DNA of 64,000 bases. Origin: Kordiimonas sp. SCSIO 12610. GTDB lineage: Bacteria; Pseudomonadota; Alphaproteobacteria; Sphingomonadales; Kordiimonadaceae. The first letter of the stretch is position 1, and every line of letters starts with the position of its first letter. Shown piece by piece: positions 42,681-52,830 of this stretch. Made by a program: the position numbers and the translations under genes. The notes below the pieces were generated by a model. The model saw only the letters and a program-made list of their open reading frames with translations, ran no database searches and was not told the origin of the DNA. The stretch is from NCBI RefSeq assembly GCF_024398015.1, contig NZ_CP073747.1, positions 444,501 through 508,500 of the forward strand, written 5' to 3'.

Positions 42681-43703
42681 GTGACAAATAATAATTCAAT
42701 GACTGGATCTCAGCGTCTTGACGCCCTTTGGAAAAAGGGTACGGACTTTCTGGGTAGCGAATATGCGATTTTGGGCGGGGCGATGACATGGGTTTCCGAA
42801 CGAAATCTTGTTTCTGCAATTTCCAATGCCGGAGGGTTTGGAGTGATCGCCTGCGGTGGCATGACACCTGAACTGTTGTCACAGGAGATCGCAGCGACAC
42901 GCGAAATGACGGATAAACCTTTTGGTGTCAATTTGATTACGCTGCATCCGGACATCGATAATTTAATTGCGGTTTGCCGCGAACACAATGTTAGCCATGT
43001 AGTATTGGCAGGCGGGTTGCCCGCTGTTTCATCCATTAAGGCGATCAAGGACTTTGGTGCGAAACTGATGTGTTTTGCGCCTGCTGTTTCGCTGGCAAAA
43101 AAACTAATCCGTGTTGGTGCGGATGCATTGGTTATTGAAGGTATGGAAGCAGGGGGGCATATTGGCCCTGTGTCGACCAGCGTTCTCGCTCAGGAAATTT
43201 TGCCTGTTGTTGCAGATCAAGTGCCGGTTTTTGTAGCGGGTGGTATCGGCAGAGGCGAAGCCATCGCAGGATACCTTGAAATGGGTGCTGCCGGTGCCCA
43301 GCTTGGAACGCGCTTTGTTGTCGCGCATGAGTGCATTGCCCACGAGCGTTTTAAACGCGCATTTATCCGCGGTAACGCGCGTGATGCGATTGCAAGCGTT
43401 CAAATCGATTCTAAATTCCCTGTTATTCCCGTTCGTGCGCTTCGAAATGAAGGTACCGAACAGTTCATGCGAACACAGCAGGAAGTTTTAACGAAATATC
43501 AAAATGCTGAATTGACGCAAGACGAAGCTCAGATGCAGATCGAACATTTCTGGGGTGGGGCGCTACGCCGTGCTGTTGTTGACGGTGATATCGAGACAGG
43601 TTCTGTTATGGCAGGCCAAAGTGTTGGTATGGTCAAAACTGAAATGCCAACAGCGGATATCATTAACGAGCTTGTAGAGCAGGCGATCACATATTTGAGC
43701 TAA
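42681..43703 (+). CDS. Nitronate monooxygenase-like flavoprotein
   Basis: A 340-residue FMN TIM-barrel protein of the COG2070 family. AGGFGVIACGGM near the N-terminus, EGMEAGGHIG with the catalytic histidine, and VFVAGGIGRGEAIAGYLEMGAAGAQLGTRF (FMN phosphate binding) are typical. Family members oxidise nitronates or act as enoyl reductases; substrate not determined. GTG start at 42681, twelve bases behind lysC; a downstream ATG could be used instead. Confidence 0.87.
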   Translation: MTNNNSMTGSQRLDALWKKGTDFLGSEYAILGGAMTWVSERNLVSAISNAGGFGVIACGGMTPELLSQEIAATREMTDKPFGVNLITLHPDIDNLIAVCREHNVSHVVLAGGLPAVSSIKAIKDFGAKLMCFAPAVSLAKKLIRVGADALVIEGMEAGGHIGPVSTSVLAQEILPVVADQVPVFVAGGIGRGEAIAGYLEMGAAGAQLGTRFVVAHECIAHERFKRAFIRGNARDAIASVQIDSKFPVIPVRALRNEGTEQFMRTQQEVLTKYQNAELTQDEAQMQIEHFWGGALRRAVVDGDIETGSVMAGQSVGMVKTEMPTADIINELVEQAITYLS

Positions 43704-43794
43704 AAATTTTGATGCAAGCCTCTAGTATTTAGCTATAGTCGCATCAATATTATGCACGACATATTTTGGGATTAACAATATCGAGGTGTAACCT

Positions 43795-46062
43795 GTGCCT
43801 GACAGTGTCAGTCAACCACGCTTGCTTTTAAGGCGCCTTCACAGTGTGATGGCCGCTGGCGGTAGCGCACAGGATCGTTTGGACCGTGTTGCTCAGTTAA
43901 TCGCACAAAATATGGTTGCCGAGGTTTGTTCTATTTACCTTTCCCGCGCAGGCGGTGTTCTGGAATTGTTTGCGACAGAAGGCTTGAAGGCAAGCGCTGT
44001 TCACCAAACACGTTTGAATACCGGTGAAGGATTGGTGGGATTGGTCGCCGAGCGCGGTATCCCTTTGAATATTTCCGAAGCTCCTAATCATCCCAGGTTC
44101 GCGTATCGACCTGAAACAGGCGAGGATATTTACCATAGTTTCCTCGGCGTGCCTGTTCTGCGGACAGGTAAGGTTGCCGGTGTTCTGGTTGTACAAAACG
44201 TTACGCCGCGCACTTATAAAGTTGAAGAAGTTGAAGCCCTTCAAACCATTGCGATGGTAATTTCAGAATTGCTGGCGTCCGGTGATCTTATCGCCGCTGA
44301 TGAACTCAGCGAAGATGCTGCATCGCTTGGGACCTCGGTAACATTAAACGGGACTAAGCTTGCTGACGGAGTTGGTTCTGGAATCGCGGTTTTCCATCGA
44401 CCACAAATTAAAATACTACGCACAGTCGCAGAGGATACAGAGCTTGAGGTTGGCAGGCTTGAGCAAGCAATTACAACACTGCGCGAACATTTGGAAGATA
44501 TGCTCAAGCACCCAGATCTCTCCCATATGGGTGAACACCGTGAAGTGCTTGAGACATATCGGATGTTTGCCTATGACCAGGGTTGGCAGGCAAAAATGCG
44601 GGAAGCTGCGCTTTCAGGCCTTACAGCAGAAGCAGCGGTTGATAGGGTTCAGCAGGATAATCGTATCCGCATGCAACAAATTCGTGATCCGTATCTTCGG
44701 GAACGTATCGCTGATTTTGAGGATTTAGCGTCCAGGTTAATTCGTATCCTGCAAGGTGATGAGAGCGTTCAGCGGGAAGCCCTCGGCGAACCGACGGTAT
44801 TGGTTGCTCGTAATATTGGCCCTGCCGAACTGATGGATTATGACCGGACGTTTCTTCAGGCAATCGTCTTGGAAGAGGGATCAGCGACCGCGCATGTAAC
44901 GATTATTGCACGCGCTATGGGGCTTCCTGTAGTTGGTCGCGTGGCTGGGCTATTGTCACATGTAGAAGCGGGCGAACATATCATTGTCGATACGGACAGT
45001 GAGCATGTGTATGTGCGCCCCTCTGACGATATTATTCAGAGCTACCGCGAAACAGCCCGGTTACTTAAAGACCAGTTAGCCGCATATGAAGCAGAACGAT
45101 CTCTGCCATCGCGCACACTTGATGGACGCGATGTAAATTTATTGATGAATGCTGGCTTACTTGTTGACCTGCCAAATTTAGAGAATACGGGCGCAGAGGG
45201 TATTGGCCTATTCAGAACTGAATTCCAATTCATGATTTCGTCTGCGCTTCCAAAGGTCGATGAACAGTTCAAGATTTATAGTGCGGCGCTTGATAGCGCA
45301 GGCGATAAACCCATTGTGTTTCGAACACTTGATATCGGCGGCGATAAACAAGTTCCCTTTCTTCCAAGAGATGAGGAAGAAGAAAACCCCGCAATGGGCT
45401 GGAGAGCAATTCGGATTGCGTTGGAGCGACCAGCGCTGCTGCGGTTCCAGTTGCGAGCCATGCTTTATGCCGCAGCCGGGCGTGAACTGAATGTTATGTT
45501 CCCAATGATTGCAGAAGTCGCTGAATTGAGGCGGTGTAAATCGATTTTCCAAAAGGAAATAGACCGACTGAAACTGCATGGGCGAACACCACCGTCATCA
45601 ATTAAGATTGGTTGTATGCTCGAGGTGCCATCACTTGTCTGGCAGATGGACCTTTTGCTTAAAGAAGTCGATTTTCTCTCGGTTGGGACGAATGATCTGA
45701 TGCAGTTCTTCTTTGCCTGCGATAGGTCTAATCCGCGATTAACTGATAGATACGATTTGCTAGCCCCTCCTGTACTTTCGTTCCTTCATAGTGTCATTTC
45801 GGCCTGTAATGATAAAGATGTTCCTATTACTGTCTGCGGGGAGATGGGGAGTAAACCGATTGAAGCCATGGCATTGATTGGCCTTGGGCTTAGACGGTTG
45901 TCAGTATCCCCGAGTGCAATCGGCCCCGTTAAGCGTATGATTCGCTCTATGCATGTTGATAGACTTGAAGAATTTATGCTTTCCAAGCTTGCAGCGGGTG
46001 ATCACTCGATTCGCGATTCGTTATTGTATTTTGCCCGTGATCATGATGTTAAATTGGGTTAA
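43795..46062 (+). CDS. ptsP: PTS-Ntr enzyme I (phosphoenolpyruvate phosphotransferase)
   Basis: A 755-residue enzyme I of the nitrogen-type phosphotransferase system, with an N-terminal GAF domain (about 15-165) absent from sugar EI. The phosphohistidine is H367 in GSATAHVTIIARAMGLPVV; the PEP-binding C-terminal domain has GIGLFRTEFQFM, PMIAEVAELRR and the catalytic-cysteine region TVCGEMGS. It phosphorylates NPr and thereby IIA-Ntr, coordinating nitrogen and potassium status. No npr gene is in the window. GTG start with GAGG ten bases before it. Confidence 0.96.
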   Translation: MPDSVSQPRLLLRRLHSVMAAGGSAQDRLDRVAQLIAQNMVAEVCSIYLSRAGGVLELFATEGLKASAVHQTRLNTGEGLVGLVAERGIPLNISEAPNHPRFAYRPETGEDIYHSFLGVPVLRTGKVAGVLVVQNVTPRTYKVEEVEALQTIAMVISELLASGDLIAADELSEDAASLGTSVTLNGTKLADGVGSGIAVFHRPQIKILRTVAEDTELEVGRLEQAITTLREHLEDMLKHPDLSHMGEHREVLETYRMFAYDQGWQAKMREAALSGLTAEAAVDRVQQDNRIRMQQIRDPYLRERIADFEDLASRLIRILQGDESVQREALGEPTVLVARNIGPAELMDYDRTFLQAIVLEEGSATAHVTIIARAMGLPVVGRVAGLLSHVEAGEHIIVDTDSEHVYVRPSDDIIQSYRETARLLKDQLAAYEAERSLPSRTLDGRDVNLLMNAGLLVDLPNLENTGAEGIGLFRTEFQFMISSALPKVDEQFKIYSAALDSAGDKPIVFRTLDIGGDKQVPFLPRDEEEENPAMGWRAIRIALERPALLRFQLRAMLYAAAGRELNVMFPMIAEVAELRRCKSIFQKEIDRLKLHGRTPPSSIKIGCMLEVPSLVWQMDLLLKEVDFLSVGTNDLMQFFFACDRSNPRLTDRYDLLAPPVLSFLHSVISACNDKDVPITVCGEMGSKPIEAMALIGLGLRRLSVSPSAIGPVKRMIRSMHVDRLEEFMLSKLAAGDHSIRDSLLYFARDHDVKLG

Positions 46063-46281
46063 ATTCCAATCAGTTACCAGATTATCCCACTCATAATAGA
46101 TATTGGTCAATAATATGCACTCATAAGGTGTATACAATTGACTCTATGCGTTAAATGTTTTTTGACTCTTGCGTGGCTATATTCAAAATAAAATATAATC
46201 CTATAGCCATCGCTACAACATGCTTTGGGGACTAGGACAGCATGATAGTGAAAATTGGCTTTAGTGTCGCCACAAGGGACA

Positions 46282-46331
46282 TTAGCTGGAATTTGAACTA
46301 ACAGCTAATTGGCTGCCGAAATAATCGGCAG
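46282..46331 (+). promoter_or_regulatory. Two hairpins in the rodZ leader
   Basis: TTAGCT (46282-46287) with AGCTAA (46303-46308), and CTGCCGA (46313-46319) with TCGGCAG (46325-46331); the second stem ends at the first G of the GGGGACGG ribosome site of the rodZ-like gene. Sequestering of the ribosome site is conceivable. Confidence 0.4.
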
Positions 46332-46343
46332 GGGACGGTTAAA

Positions 46344-47300
46344 ATGAAGAAGTCAGATCGTTCGGTTGCCGAACGTTTGAAGGCTGTACGCCAGGAAAAA
46401 GACCTTAGTTTATCTGAGGTTGCGAAGGAAACATGCATAAGTATCTGCTATCTGAAAGCGATAGAAGCAGAGAATTATGATGAACTTCCTGCGCAAACGT
46501 TCACAATTGGGTTTATTAAATCGTATGCGCAGATTTTGGGTCTGGATTGCGATGAAATGGTTCGCAGTTATAAAGAGGAAGCAAATCTTCTTGATCCTCC
46601 TAAGCCCGTTGAAATAGAGCGGCAAAACTCTAAACCATCCTTTTCAATCAAACCTGAAAAGAAAAAAAGCTGGTTCGCTCCTGCTATCGCGGCGCTTGGT
46701 ATTGCCGGGGTATGGAGTTTCACAAGCGCAAATGTGACCATGCAGACGATGGTTGCTGATGTTCCGGCACAGGGCGCTGATATTCAGCTTGCTCGATTGG
46801 ATACATCATCAAGCATTGAAGCAACGAATTATAGTTCTACGAATATTGACGTAGAACAACCTCAAGCACCATCTATCGAAGATAGTGCGACAGGCGGTGA
46901 AACTAATAACCCCACATTGGAAACCGCAGCACAAATCGAACAATTTGAAGCCTCAAATGATGCAAGAGTTCAGCGCGGCGATAGTTCATTATTCACGTCT
47001 CCTGTTTATGCGGATACAATTGCTACGGATGCTGTCTCACATGATGTGACTATTGTAGCTAGTGAAGAAAGTTGGGTTCGATTTGCCAGAGTAGACGGCA
47101 GTGAGGTTTGGTCAGGTATTTTGCATGCGGGTGAACAGTTCAAACCAAAATTAGAGCAAAATATCTTGTTCAGTACGAGCAACGCAGGCGCTGTCCAATT
47201 AATGATTGGTGGCCGACAATCCTCACCTCTTGGAAGTGCTGGAGAAGTCATTTCTGCAATGCCTTTAGACTCGTTAGAGCAAACAAATCATTCTGAATAA
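46344..47300 (+). CDS. rodZ: RodZ-like helix-turn-helix membrane protein
   Basis: A 318-residue protein with an N-terminal HTH_25 domain (about 8-70, AERLKAVRQEKDLSLSEVAKET), a membrane span (about 109-127), a variable periplasmic linker and a C-terminal DUF4115 beta domain (about 230-300, ESWVRFARVDGSEVWSGILHAGEQF). RodZ links MreB to the membrane and sets rod shape. The gene lies between ptsP and ispG, the position typical of alphaproteobacteria. GGGG lies before its ATG. Confidence 0.88.
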   Translation: MKKSDRSVAERLKAVRQEKDLSLSEVAKETCISICYLKAIEAENYDELPAQTFTIGFIKSYAQILGLDCDEMVRSYKEEANLLDPPKPVEIERQNSKPSFSIKPEKKKSWFAPAIAALGIAGVWSFTSANVTMQTMVADVPAQGADIQLARLDTSSSIEATNYSSTNIDVEQPQAPSIEDSATGGETNNPTLETAAQIEQFEASNDARVQRGDSSLFTSPVYADTIATDAVSHDVTIVASEESWVRFARVDGSEVWSGILHAGEQFKPKLEQNILFSTSNAGAVQLMIGGRQSSPLGSAGEVISAMPLDSLEQTNHSE

Positions 47301-47358
47301 GTATAATTTAGTCAATTTCGCTATTTTTACTTGCGTTAACGGGCAGTCTTGCTCATGT

Positions 47359-47380
47359 ATAGCCGATATTCATCGGCTAT
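47359..47380 (+). terminator. Hairpin before ispG, possible partial terminator
   Basis: ATAGCCGAT (47359-47367) pairs with ATCGGCTAT (47372-47380) with a 4-base loop, followed by TTTGC. Located between the rodZ-like stop and the ispG start, so it may attenuate read-through. Confidence 0.6.
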
Positions 47381-47414
47381 TTTGCTATTCAGTGACTGGC
47401 ATAAGGTAAAAGAC

Positions 47415-48527
47415 ATGAGCATTCGTCCATGGAGAGATGTAATTCGGCGTAAATCCCGTCAGATAATGGTGGGAAATGTTCCGGTTGGCGGCGATGCACC
47501 AATCACTGTTCAGACCATGACAAACACACTCACATCGGATGCAGCGGCTACAATTAACCAAATTAGGCAGGCTGAAGAAGCGGGCGTTGATATTGTTCGC
47601 GTTTCATGCCCTGATGAGGCGTCAACAGCTGCAATGCCAGAGATTTGCCGTGAGGCCAATGTCCCTGTGGTCGCAGATATTCATTTTCACTATAAACGCG
47701 CGCTTGAGGCTGCGGATGCAGGTGCTGCGTGCCTGCGCATCAATCCTGGCAATATTGGCTCCAGCGAACGCGTGAAAGAGGTTGTGCGCGCCGCGAAAGC
47801 GAATGGTTGCGCAATGCGGATTGGCGTAAATGCAGGGTCACTTGAAAAGCATTTACTTGAAAAATACGCAGAGCCATGCCCTGAGGCGCTTGTCGAAAGT
47901 GCGCTGGAACACGCGCGTATTTTAGAAGACAATGATTTCTTTGATTTTAAAATCAGTGTGAAAGCGTCTGACGTATTTTTAGCTGTTGCTGCCTATCAGG
48001 GGCTTGCGGATGCATGTGATTACCCGCTCCACCTTGGTATTACAGAAGCTGGTGCGCTCCGGGGGGGGACCGTAAAGTCTTCCATCGGGCTTGGCTCGCT
48101 TCTTTGGGCAGGTATTGGCGATACGATCCGCGTTTCACTGTCTGCTGACCCGGCTGAAGAAGTGAAGGTTGGTTTTGAAATTCTGAAATCACTTGGCCTT
48201 CGCCATCGCGGGGTTCAGATCATTTCCTGCCCATCGTGTGCCAGACAGGCGTTTCCTGTTATCAAGACAGTGGAAATTCTTGAAGAGCGCCTTAGTCATA
48301 TTCATACACCGCTTAGCCTGTCGATTATCGGTTGTGTGGTCAACGGCCCTGGCGAAGCACGCGAGACCGATATTGGCCTAACTGGTGGTGGTCAGGGTAA
48401 CCATATGGTCTATCTTTCTGGCGTGACCGATCATAAAATTACTGACGATAAACTCGTTGATCATATTGTTGAGCTTGTAGAAGAAAAAGCTGCTCAGATA
48501 GATGAAGCAGCCAAAGCCAACGCTTAG
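47415..48527 (+). CDS. ispG: 4-hydroxy-3-methylbut-2-enyl diphosphate synthase
   Basis: Fe4S4 enzyme of the MEP isoprenoid pathway. The chain of 370 residues has a TIM barrel N-terminal ([22 protein letters not shown]) and a C-terminal Fe-S domain with ISCPSC and [10 protein letters not shown] (cysteine ligands and catalytic Glu). The frame opens at 47349, but AAGG eight bases before ATG 47415 and the family N-terminus decide the start. Confidence 0.96.
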   Translation: MSIRPWRDVIRRKSRQIMVGNVPVGGDAPITVQTMTNTLTSDAAATINQIRQAEEAGVDIVRVSCPDEASTAAMPEICREANVPVVADIHFHYKRALEAADAGAACLRINPGNIGSSERVKEVVRAAKANGCAMRIGVNAGSLEKHLLEKYAEPCPEALVESALEHARILEDNDFFDFKISVKASDVFLAVAAYQGLADACDYPLHLGITEAGALRGGTVKSSIGLGSLLWAGIGDTIRVSLSADPAEEVKVGFEILKSLGLRHRGVQIISCPSCARQAFPVIKTVEILEERLSHIHTPLSLSIIGCVVNGPGEARETDIGLTGGGQGNHMVYLSGVTDHKITDDKLVDHIVELVEEKAAQIDEAAKANA

Positions 48528-48548
48528 CTATTATTGAAGGAATATACT

Positions 48549-49790
48549 GTGTCCAAGCTGCAACCAGCGCGGGGGACCCGTGACATCTATGGAAATGACG
48601 CCAGAAACATGACTGCGGTGGTGGATACATTCCGCCGTGTTGCCGGCACCTATGGATTTGAAGAGTTAGCGACACCAATTTTTGAATTCACCGAAGTGTA
48701 TAAGCGCCCACTTGGCGAGGCTTCTGATATTGTATCAAAGGAAATGTATACGTTTGAGGACCGCGGCGGCGACGAACTAACACTGCGCCCTGAATTTACA
48801 GCAGGTGTTTGCCGTGCCTTCATTTCAAATGGTATGCAGCAAAATCTTCCTTGCCGATTGATGAGTTATGGCCCTGCATTCCGTTACGAGCGGCCGCAGA
48901 AGGGAAGGTATCGTCAGTTCCATCAGGTTAATGCCGAGCTTTTGGGGCAAGATAGCCCAGAAGCTGATATCGACATGATTGCAATGGCTTGGCGCCTATT
49001 GAAAGAACTCGGGCTTGGTGACAAAGTTGTTCTTCATCTGAACACGCTCGGCGATAAGGAGAGCCGTACAGCATACCGGGAAGCACTTGTCGCTTATTTG
49101 AGCAAGTTTAAGGATCAGTTATCTGAAGATAGCCAGCGCCGCCTTGAGAGCAACCCGCTTAGAATTCTGGACAGTAAGAACGAGGGCGATAAAGCAATTG
49201 TCGCGGATGCGCCCAAATTATCTGATCATCTTAATGAAGTGTCACAGACTTTCTTTGAAACAGTGAAAAAGGGTCTGGATGTTGTTGGCGTGCCCTATAT
49301 TCATGATGAGCGCCTGGTGCGCGGTATGGACTATTATTGCCACACGGCGTTTGAGTTTGTAACGACGGAACTTGGTGCACAGGGGACGGTCCTTGGTGGT
49401 GGTCGGTATGACGGCCTTATCGAACAGCTTGGTGGTCCTGCAACTTCGGGTGTAGGTTGGGCTGGTGGTATCGAACGCCTTGCAATGTTATCAGAAGCGG
49501 GGGAGGGCCCTGCACGCCCTGTTGTGATTATGCCAATGGGTGAGGCGGCAACTTTAAAGGCTTTTGAGGTCGCAGAAACGCTTAGGACTGAAGGTTTTAC
49601 TGTAACCGCTGATCGGTCGGGTAACTTGAAGAAACGTATGAACAGGGCTGATAAAGCAAGCGCTGCATTTGCAGTAATAATTGGCGATAATGAATTGGAA
49701 CGAGGCGTTGCAACACTTAAACGTCTTGAGAATGGTGAACAATCTGAAATCGCGTTTGCCGATATTGTTTCAGCCATAAATGAGAAATAA
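48549..49790 (+). CDS. hisS: Histidine-tRNA ligase
   Basis: Class II aminoacyl-tRNA synthetase. LQPARGTRDIYG is the start; motif 2 is AFRYERPQKGRYRQFHQVNAEL, and motif 3 GVGWAGGIERLAM; a C-terminal anticodon-binding domain follows. The open frame begins at a TTG (48534), but the GTG at 48549 has AAGGA seven bases before it. 413 residues. 21 bases from ispG and in the same operon. Confidence 0.96.
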   Translation: MSKLQPARGTRDIYGNDARNMTAVVDTFRRVAGTYGFEELATPIFEFTEVYKRPLGEASDIVSKEMYTFEDRGGDELTLRPEFTAGVCRAFISNGMQQNLPCRLMSYGPAFRYERPQKGRYRQFHQVNAELLGQDSPEADIDMIAMAWRLLKELGLGDKVVLHLNTLGDKESRTAYREALVAYLSKFKDQLSEDSQRRLESNPLRILDSKNEGDKAIVADAPKLSDHLNEVSQTFFETVKKGLDVVGVPYIHDERLVRGMDYYCHTAFEFVTTELGAQGTVLGGGRYDGLIEQLGGPATSGVGWAGGIERLAMLSEAGEGPARPVVIMPMGEAATLKAFEVAETLRTEGFTVTADRSGNLKKRMNRADKASAAFAVIIGDNELERGVATLKRLENGEQSEIAFADIVSAINEK

Positions 49791-49805
49791 AGGAGCGTTC
49801 TTGCC

Positions 49806-50885
49806 GTGATTACTGATGAACGTATTGAACAGCTTTTGGATCGGTATAGCTACCTGGAACATTCGCTTGGTACGCCCGACGAGTTTTCTAACGAAGAGTT
49901 CGTAAAACTTAGTAAGGAATATTCTGACCTCGGGCCAATCGTTGAAGCCGCTAATGCGCTTCGTGATGGCCGCCAGGAAATGATTGATCTTGCAGAAATG
50001 ATCGAATCTGGCGACGACCCTGAAATGAAAGAGCTCGCGCAGGAAGAGTTTCACGAGCTTAAGGAACGCTTGCCGGAAATGGACCGCGAGCTTTCAATAG
50101 CCCTTTTGCCTAAGGACGCAGCGGACGAGCGTTCTGCAATCGTGGAAATTCGGGCAGGAACAGGTGGTGATGAGGCCGCGCTTTTCGCCGGTGATTTATT
50201 CCGCATGTATGAAGGTTTCGCTGCAAGCAACGGCTGGAAAGTTGAGGTGATTTCTGCGTCTTCGTCAGACGTTGGCGGGTTTAAGGAAATTGTTGCCAAC
50301 GTAAGCGGCCAAGGGGTTTTTGCGAAACTTAAATTTGAGTCAGGCGTTCACCGGGTACAACGGGTGCCAACAACCGAATCTGGAGGCCGTATCCACACAA
50401 GTGCAGCGACAGTAGCAGTTCTTCCGGAAGCGGAAGAGGTGGACCTGAATATCAAACAAGAGGATTTCAGAATTGATACCATGCGGGCCTCTGGTTCTGG
50501 CGGTCAGCACGTAAATACAACTGATTCTGCTGTTCGGATCACCCATATTCCAACAGGGATTATGGTGGTGCAAAGTGACAAGTCACAGCATAAAAACCGT
50601 GATCAGGCGATGAAGATTATGATGGCCCGCCTTTATGAGGTAGAGCGTGAGAAACTTCATGCGGAGCGTTCGGAAGACCGGAAAGCACAAGTTGGTTCTG
50701 GTGACCGTTCTGAGCGGATTCGTACCTATAATTTCCCGCAAGGCCGTGTGACCGATCACCGTATTGGATTGACGCTTCATAAACTTGATCAAGTGCTTGC
50801 GGGGGACGGTTTGAGTGAAGTCGTTAGTGCCTTGATCGCTGAAGATCAGGCAGCGAAGCTGTCCGCTATGGAAAATGGTTTTTAA
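49806..50885 (+). CDS. prfA: Peptide chain release factor 1
   Basis: Recognises UAA and UAG. 359 residues; catalytic GGQ loop in [16 protein letters not shown] and the codon-recognition PxT region ([17 protein letters not shown]-type C-terminus). GTG start with AAAGGAG ten bases before it. Followed in a TAATG overlap by prmC, whose product methylates the GGQ glutamine. Confidence 0.97.
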   Translation: MITDERIEQLLDRYSYLEHSLGTPDEFSNEEFVKLSKEYSDLGPIVEAANALRDGRQEMIDLAEMIESGDDPEMKELAQEEFHELKERLPEMDRELSIALLPKDAADERSAIVEIRAGTGGDEAALFAGDLFRMYEGFAASNGWKVEVISASSSDVGGFKEIVANVSGQGVFAKLKFESGVHRVQRVPTTESGGRIHTSAATVAVLPEAEEVDLNIKQEDFRIDTMRASGSGGQHVNTTDSAVRITHIPTGIMVVQSDKSQHKNRDQAMKIMMARLYEVEREKLHAERSEDRKAQVGSGDRSERIRTYNFPQGRVTDHRIGLTLHKLDQVLAGDGLSEVVSALIAEDQAAKLSAMENGF

Positions 50886-51769
50886 TGACCGGGCAATCTG
50901 TACCCTTGGGCATATGTCTTGAGAATGCGGTGACCAAAGTTGCAAATGCAGGATCTTCAAGTCCACAGTTTGATGTAGAATTGTTGTGTGAACATGTGTT
51001 CGGTCTGGATCGGACACAGCAGATTATGAAGCGGCACGAGACGGTATCAAAGCATCAAGAAACTATTTTCCAGGCCTTGGTTGATCGCCGCTGTAATGCG
51101 GAGCCGGTTGCTTATATTATCGGCGAACAAGAGTTCTGGAGCCTTCCCTTCCGGGTGAATGAACATACTCTTATCCCGCGACCTGACACGGAAACCTTGG
51201 TTGAGGTGGCGCTTAAGCGAATCCCAGTTAGTGCCTGGAAGCCACGCTTGCTCGATATTGGTGTTGGAAGTGGGTGTGTTCTCCTATCAATTCTGACGGA
51301 ATTAACAGAAGCAATTGGTATTGGCTGTGATATTTCAACAGGTGCGCTAGAGGTTGCGCGGGGTAACGCTGATCGATTAGGATTGTCAAAGCGTGTTGAG
51401 TTTTTCGAACTTGATATTTTAAATGAACAGATGATTGATGACCTTAAGGCACTGGGGCCGTTCGATGTGATTGTTTCCAATCCACCTTATATTCCTGATG
51501 CTGATATCAAGGACCTGATGCCAGACGTAAAGGACTATGAGCCATTATCTGCTTTAGAAGGCGGGGATGATGGGTTGCTTTTCTACCGTAAAATAACACA
51601 GTTAGCCCCTCTGTTATTGAATGACGGTGGTTTGTTGGCATTTGAAGTTGGTATCAAACAATCAGAGGATGTTGCGAGCCTGATGCGAGAACAGGGCCTG
51701 ACGTCCATAGAGGTAAAAAATGATTTGGGCGGTGTACCACGTGTCGTCAGTGGATATTTTACCGAGTAA
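50885..51769 (+). CDS. prmC: Release factor glutamine methyltransferase
   Basis: Methylates the GGQ glutamine of release factors. 294 residues: N-terminal helical domain, SAM motif LLDIGVGSGCVLLSIL and catalytic NPPYIP. The ATG overlaps the prfA stop by one base. Confidence 0.96.
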   Translation: MTGQSVPLGICLENAVTKVANAGSSSPQFDVELLCEHVFGLDRTQQIMKRHETVSKHQETIFQALVDRRCNAEPVAYIIGEQEFWSLPFRVNEHTLIPRPDTETLVEVALKRIPVSAWKPRLLDIGVGSGCVLLSILTELTEAIGIGCDISTGALEVARGNADRLGLSKRVEFFELDILNEQMIDDLKALGPFDVIVSNPPYIPDADIKDLMPDVKDYEPLSALEGGDDGLLFYRKITQLAPLLLNDGGLLAFEVGIKQSEDVASLMREQGLTSIEVKNDLGGVPRVVSGYFTE

Positions 51770-51949
51770 CGAAAATTTTCCTTGGAATAATCAGAAGATG
51801 CCGCTAGGGTGATTTTACTTAATAGAGAGTGAAAACAGTGTAGAGCTCTTATTAAGACTTTCCGAATATAATGAATTTGCGATCGGAAAAACGGCAAAAT
51901 GATTTTGCCAAGAAAACCTATTTCTGAACATTGTTGGTAATAAGTTCGT

Positions 51950-52645
51950 ATGAAACAAGCTCAAAACGCTCGTAATTCGCGTAATCGAAATACACAAAGA
52001 AAATCTAACGGCAAAAGTAATGCTGGTAACAACCGGAATGACAATAAAGTTCGCGGTAATCCAAAGCAGCTTTTAGAAAAATATAAAACCCAAGCGCGTG
52101 AAGCAACTCAGGCAGGGGATAGAATAGCTGCCGAGAATTTTTTGCAGTTTGCAGATCATTATCAGCGTGTTTTAAACGACATGCGTGGGTCACAGCAAAA
52201 CAACCAAAAGCGCAGTGACAATAACGATAATACTGACCGTGATGAAAACGCCAGTAATGACCCACGTGCGGAGCGCGGTGACAAGGAAGGTCGTGACCAA
52301 AGGCGCGGACGGCGCGGGCGCAATAATCGTTCAGACTCAGATCAAAACAAACAGGTAACTACAGAGGTTGCGGACGCTGCAGCAGTATCCGAAGAGGATA
52401 CTTCTTCTCAAGAGCCTGTTGTTGAACAGGCGACACTTGACCTGGAAACGGCAGCACCTGGTGATGAAGTTGTCGCAGAGAACAAGGCTGAAGTTGCAGA
52501 AGAAGAGCCAGCTAAAAAACGCAAAGCGCCAGTACGCAGAAAAAGAACCCCAAAAGCAAAAGACGGCGAAGAGATAAGTGAAGATAAACCTAAGCCGCGG
52601 CGCAGGAAAAAAGCCGAGCCTTCTGATGATGAAGAAGCTGCTTAA
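51950..52645 (+). CDS. DUF4167 family protein
   Basis: A 231-residue basic, low-complexity protein. The family-defining part is NDNKVRGNPKQLLEKYKTQAREATQAGDRIAAENFLQFADHYQRVLND (about residues 23-70), followed by a disordered acidic/basic tail ending in repeated Lys/Arg-rich patches (RRKRTPKAK, RRRKKAEPSDDEEAA). Alphaproteobacterial gene of unknown function, normally next to prmC/clpB as here. Terminator follows. ATG site has only a weak ribosome sequence. Confidence 0.9.
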   Translation: MKQAQNARNSRNRNTQRKSNGKSNAGNNRNDNKVRGNPKQLLEKYKTQAREATQAGDRIAAENFLQFADHYQRVLNDMRGSQQNNQKRSDNNDNTDRDENASNDPRAERGDKEGRDQRRGRRGRNNRSDSDQNKQVTTEVADAAAVSEEDTSSQEPVVEQATLDLETAAPGDEVVAENKAEVAEEEPAKKRKAPVRRKRTPKAKDGEEISEDKPKPRRRKKAEPSDDEEAA

Positions 52646-52673
52646 TATTTGAAAATACTTATACTAATTAAAG

Positions 52674-52697
52674 AATGGCCCGTTTGGGCCATTTTTG
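52674..52697 (+). terminator. Intrinsic terminator
   Basis: AATGGCCC (52674-52681) pairs with GGGCCATT (52686-52693), loop GTTT, followed by TTTT. It ends the prmC/DUF4167 unit. Confidence 0.88.
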
Positions 52698-52716
52698 ATT
52701 TTAGGCGAATACCCGA

Positions 52717-52747
52717 CTTGTCATCAGCAATTTGATGCTTACATATG
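52717..52747 (+). promoter_or_regulatory. Sigma-32 (RpoH)-like promoter of clpB
   Basis: CTTG (52717-52720), exactly 17 bases, then CTTACATATG (52738-52747). It matches the alphaproteobacterial RpoH consensus as remembered, CTTG-N17-CYTATNTNNG, with one mismatch. It lies about 84 bases before clpB, a classic heat-shock gene. Confidence 0.7.
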
Positions 52748-52830
52748 AATGGAAAGGCACGCCCATTTGGGGTGCTTAGTGATGAATAGGCTGCTCATTG
52801 AGGGCCAGAAATCCATGGGGTTATAAACAC

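Noticed and set aside
46242-46301. A 19-codon open frame (MIVKIGFSVATRD...) with AGGA before it, just upstream of the RodZ-like gene.
   Set aside because: Too short to support as a gene without conservation data; it could equally be chance within a structured leader.
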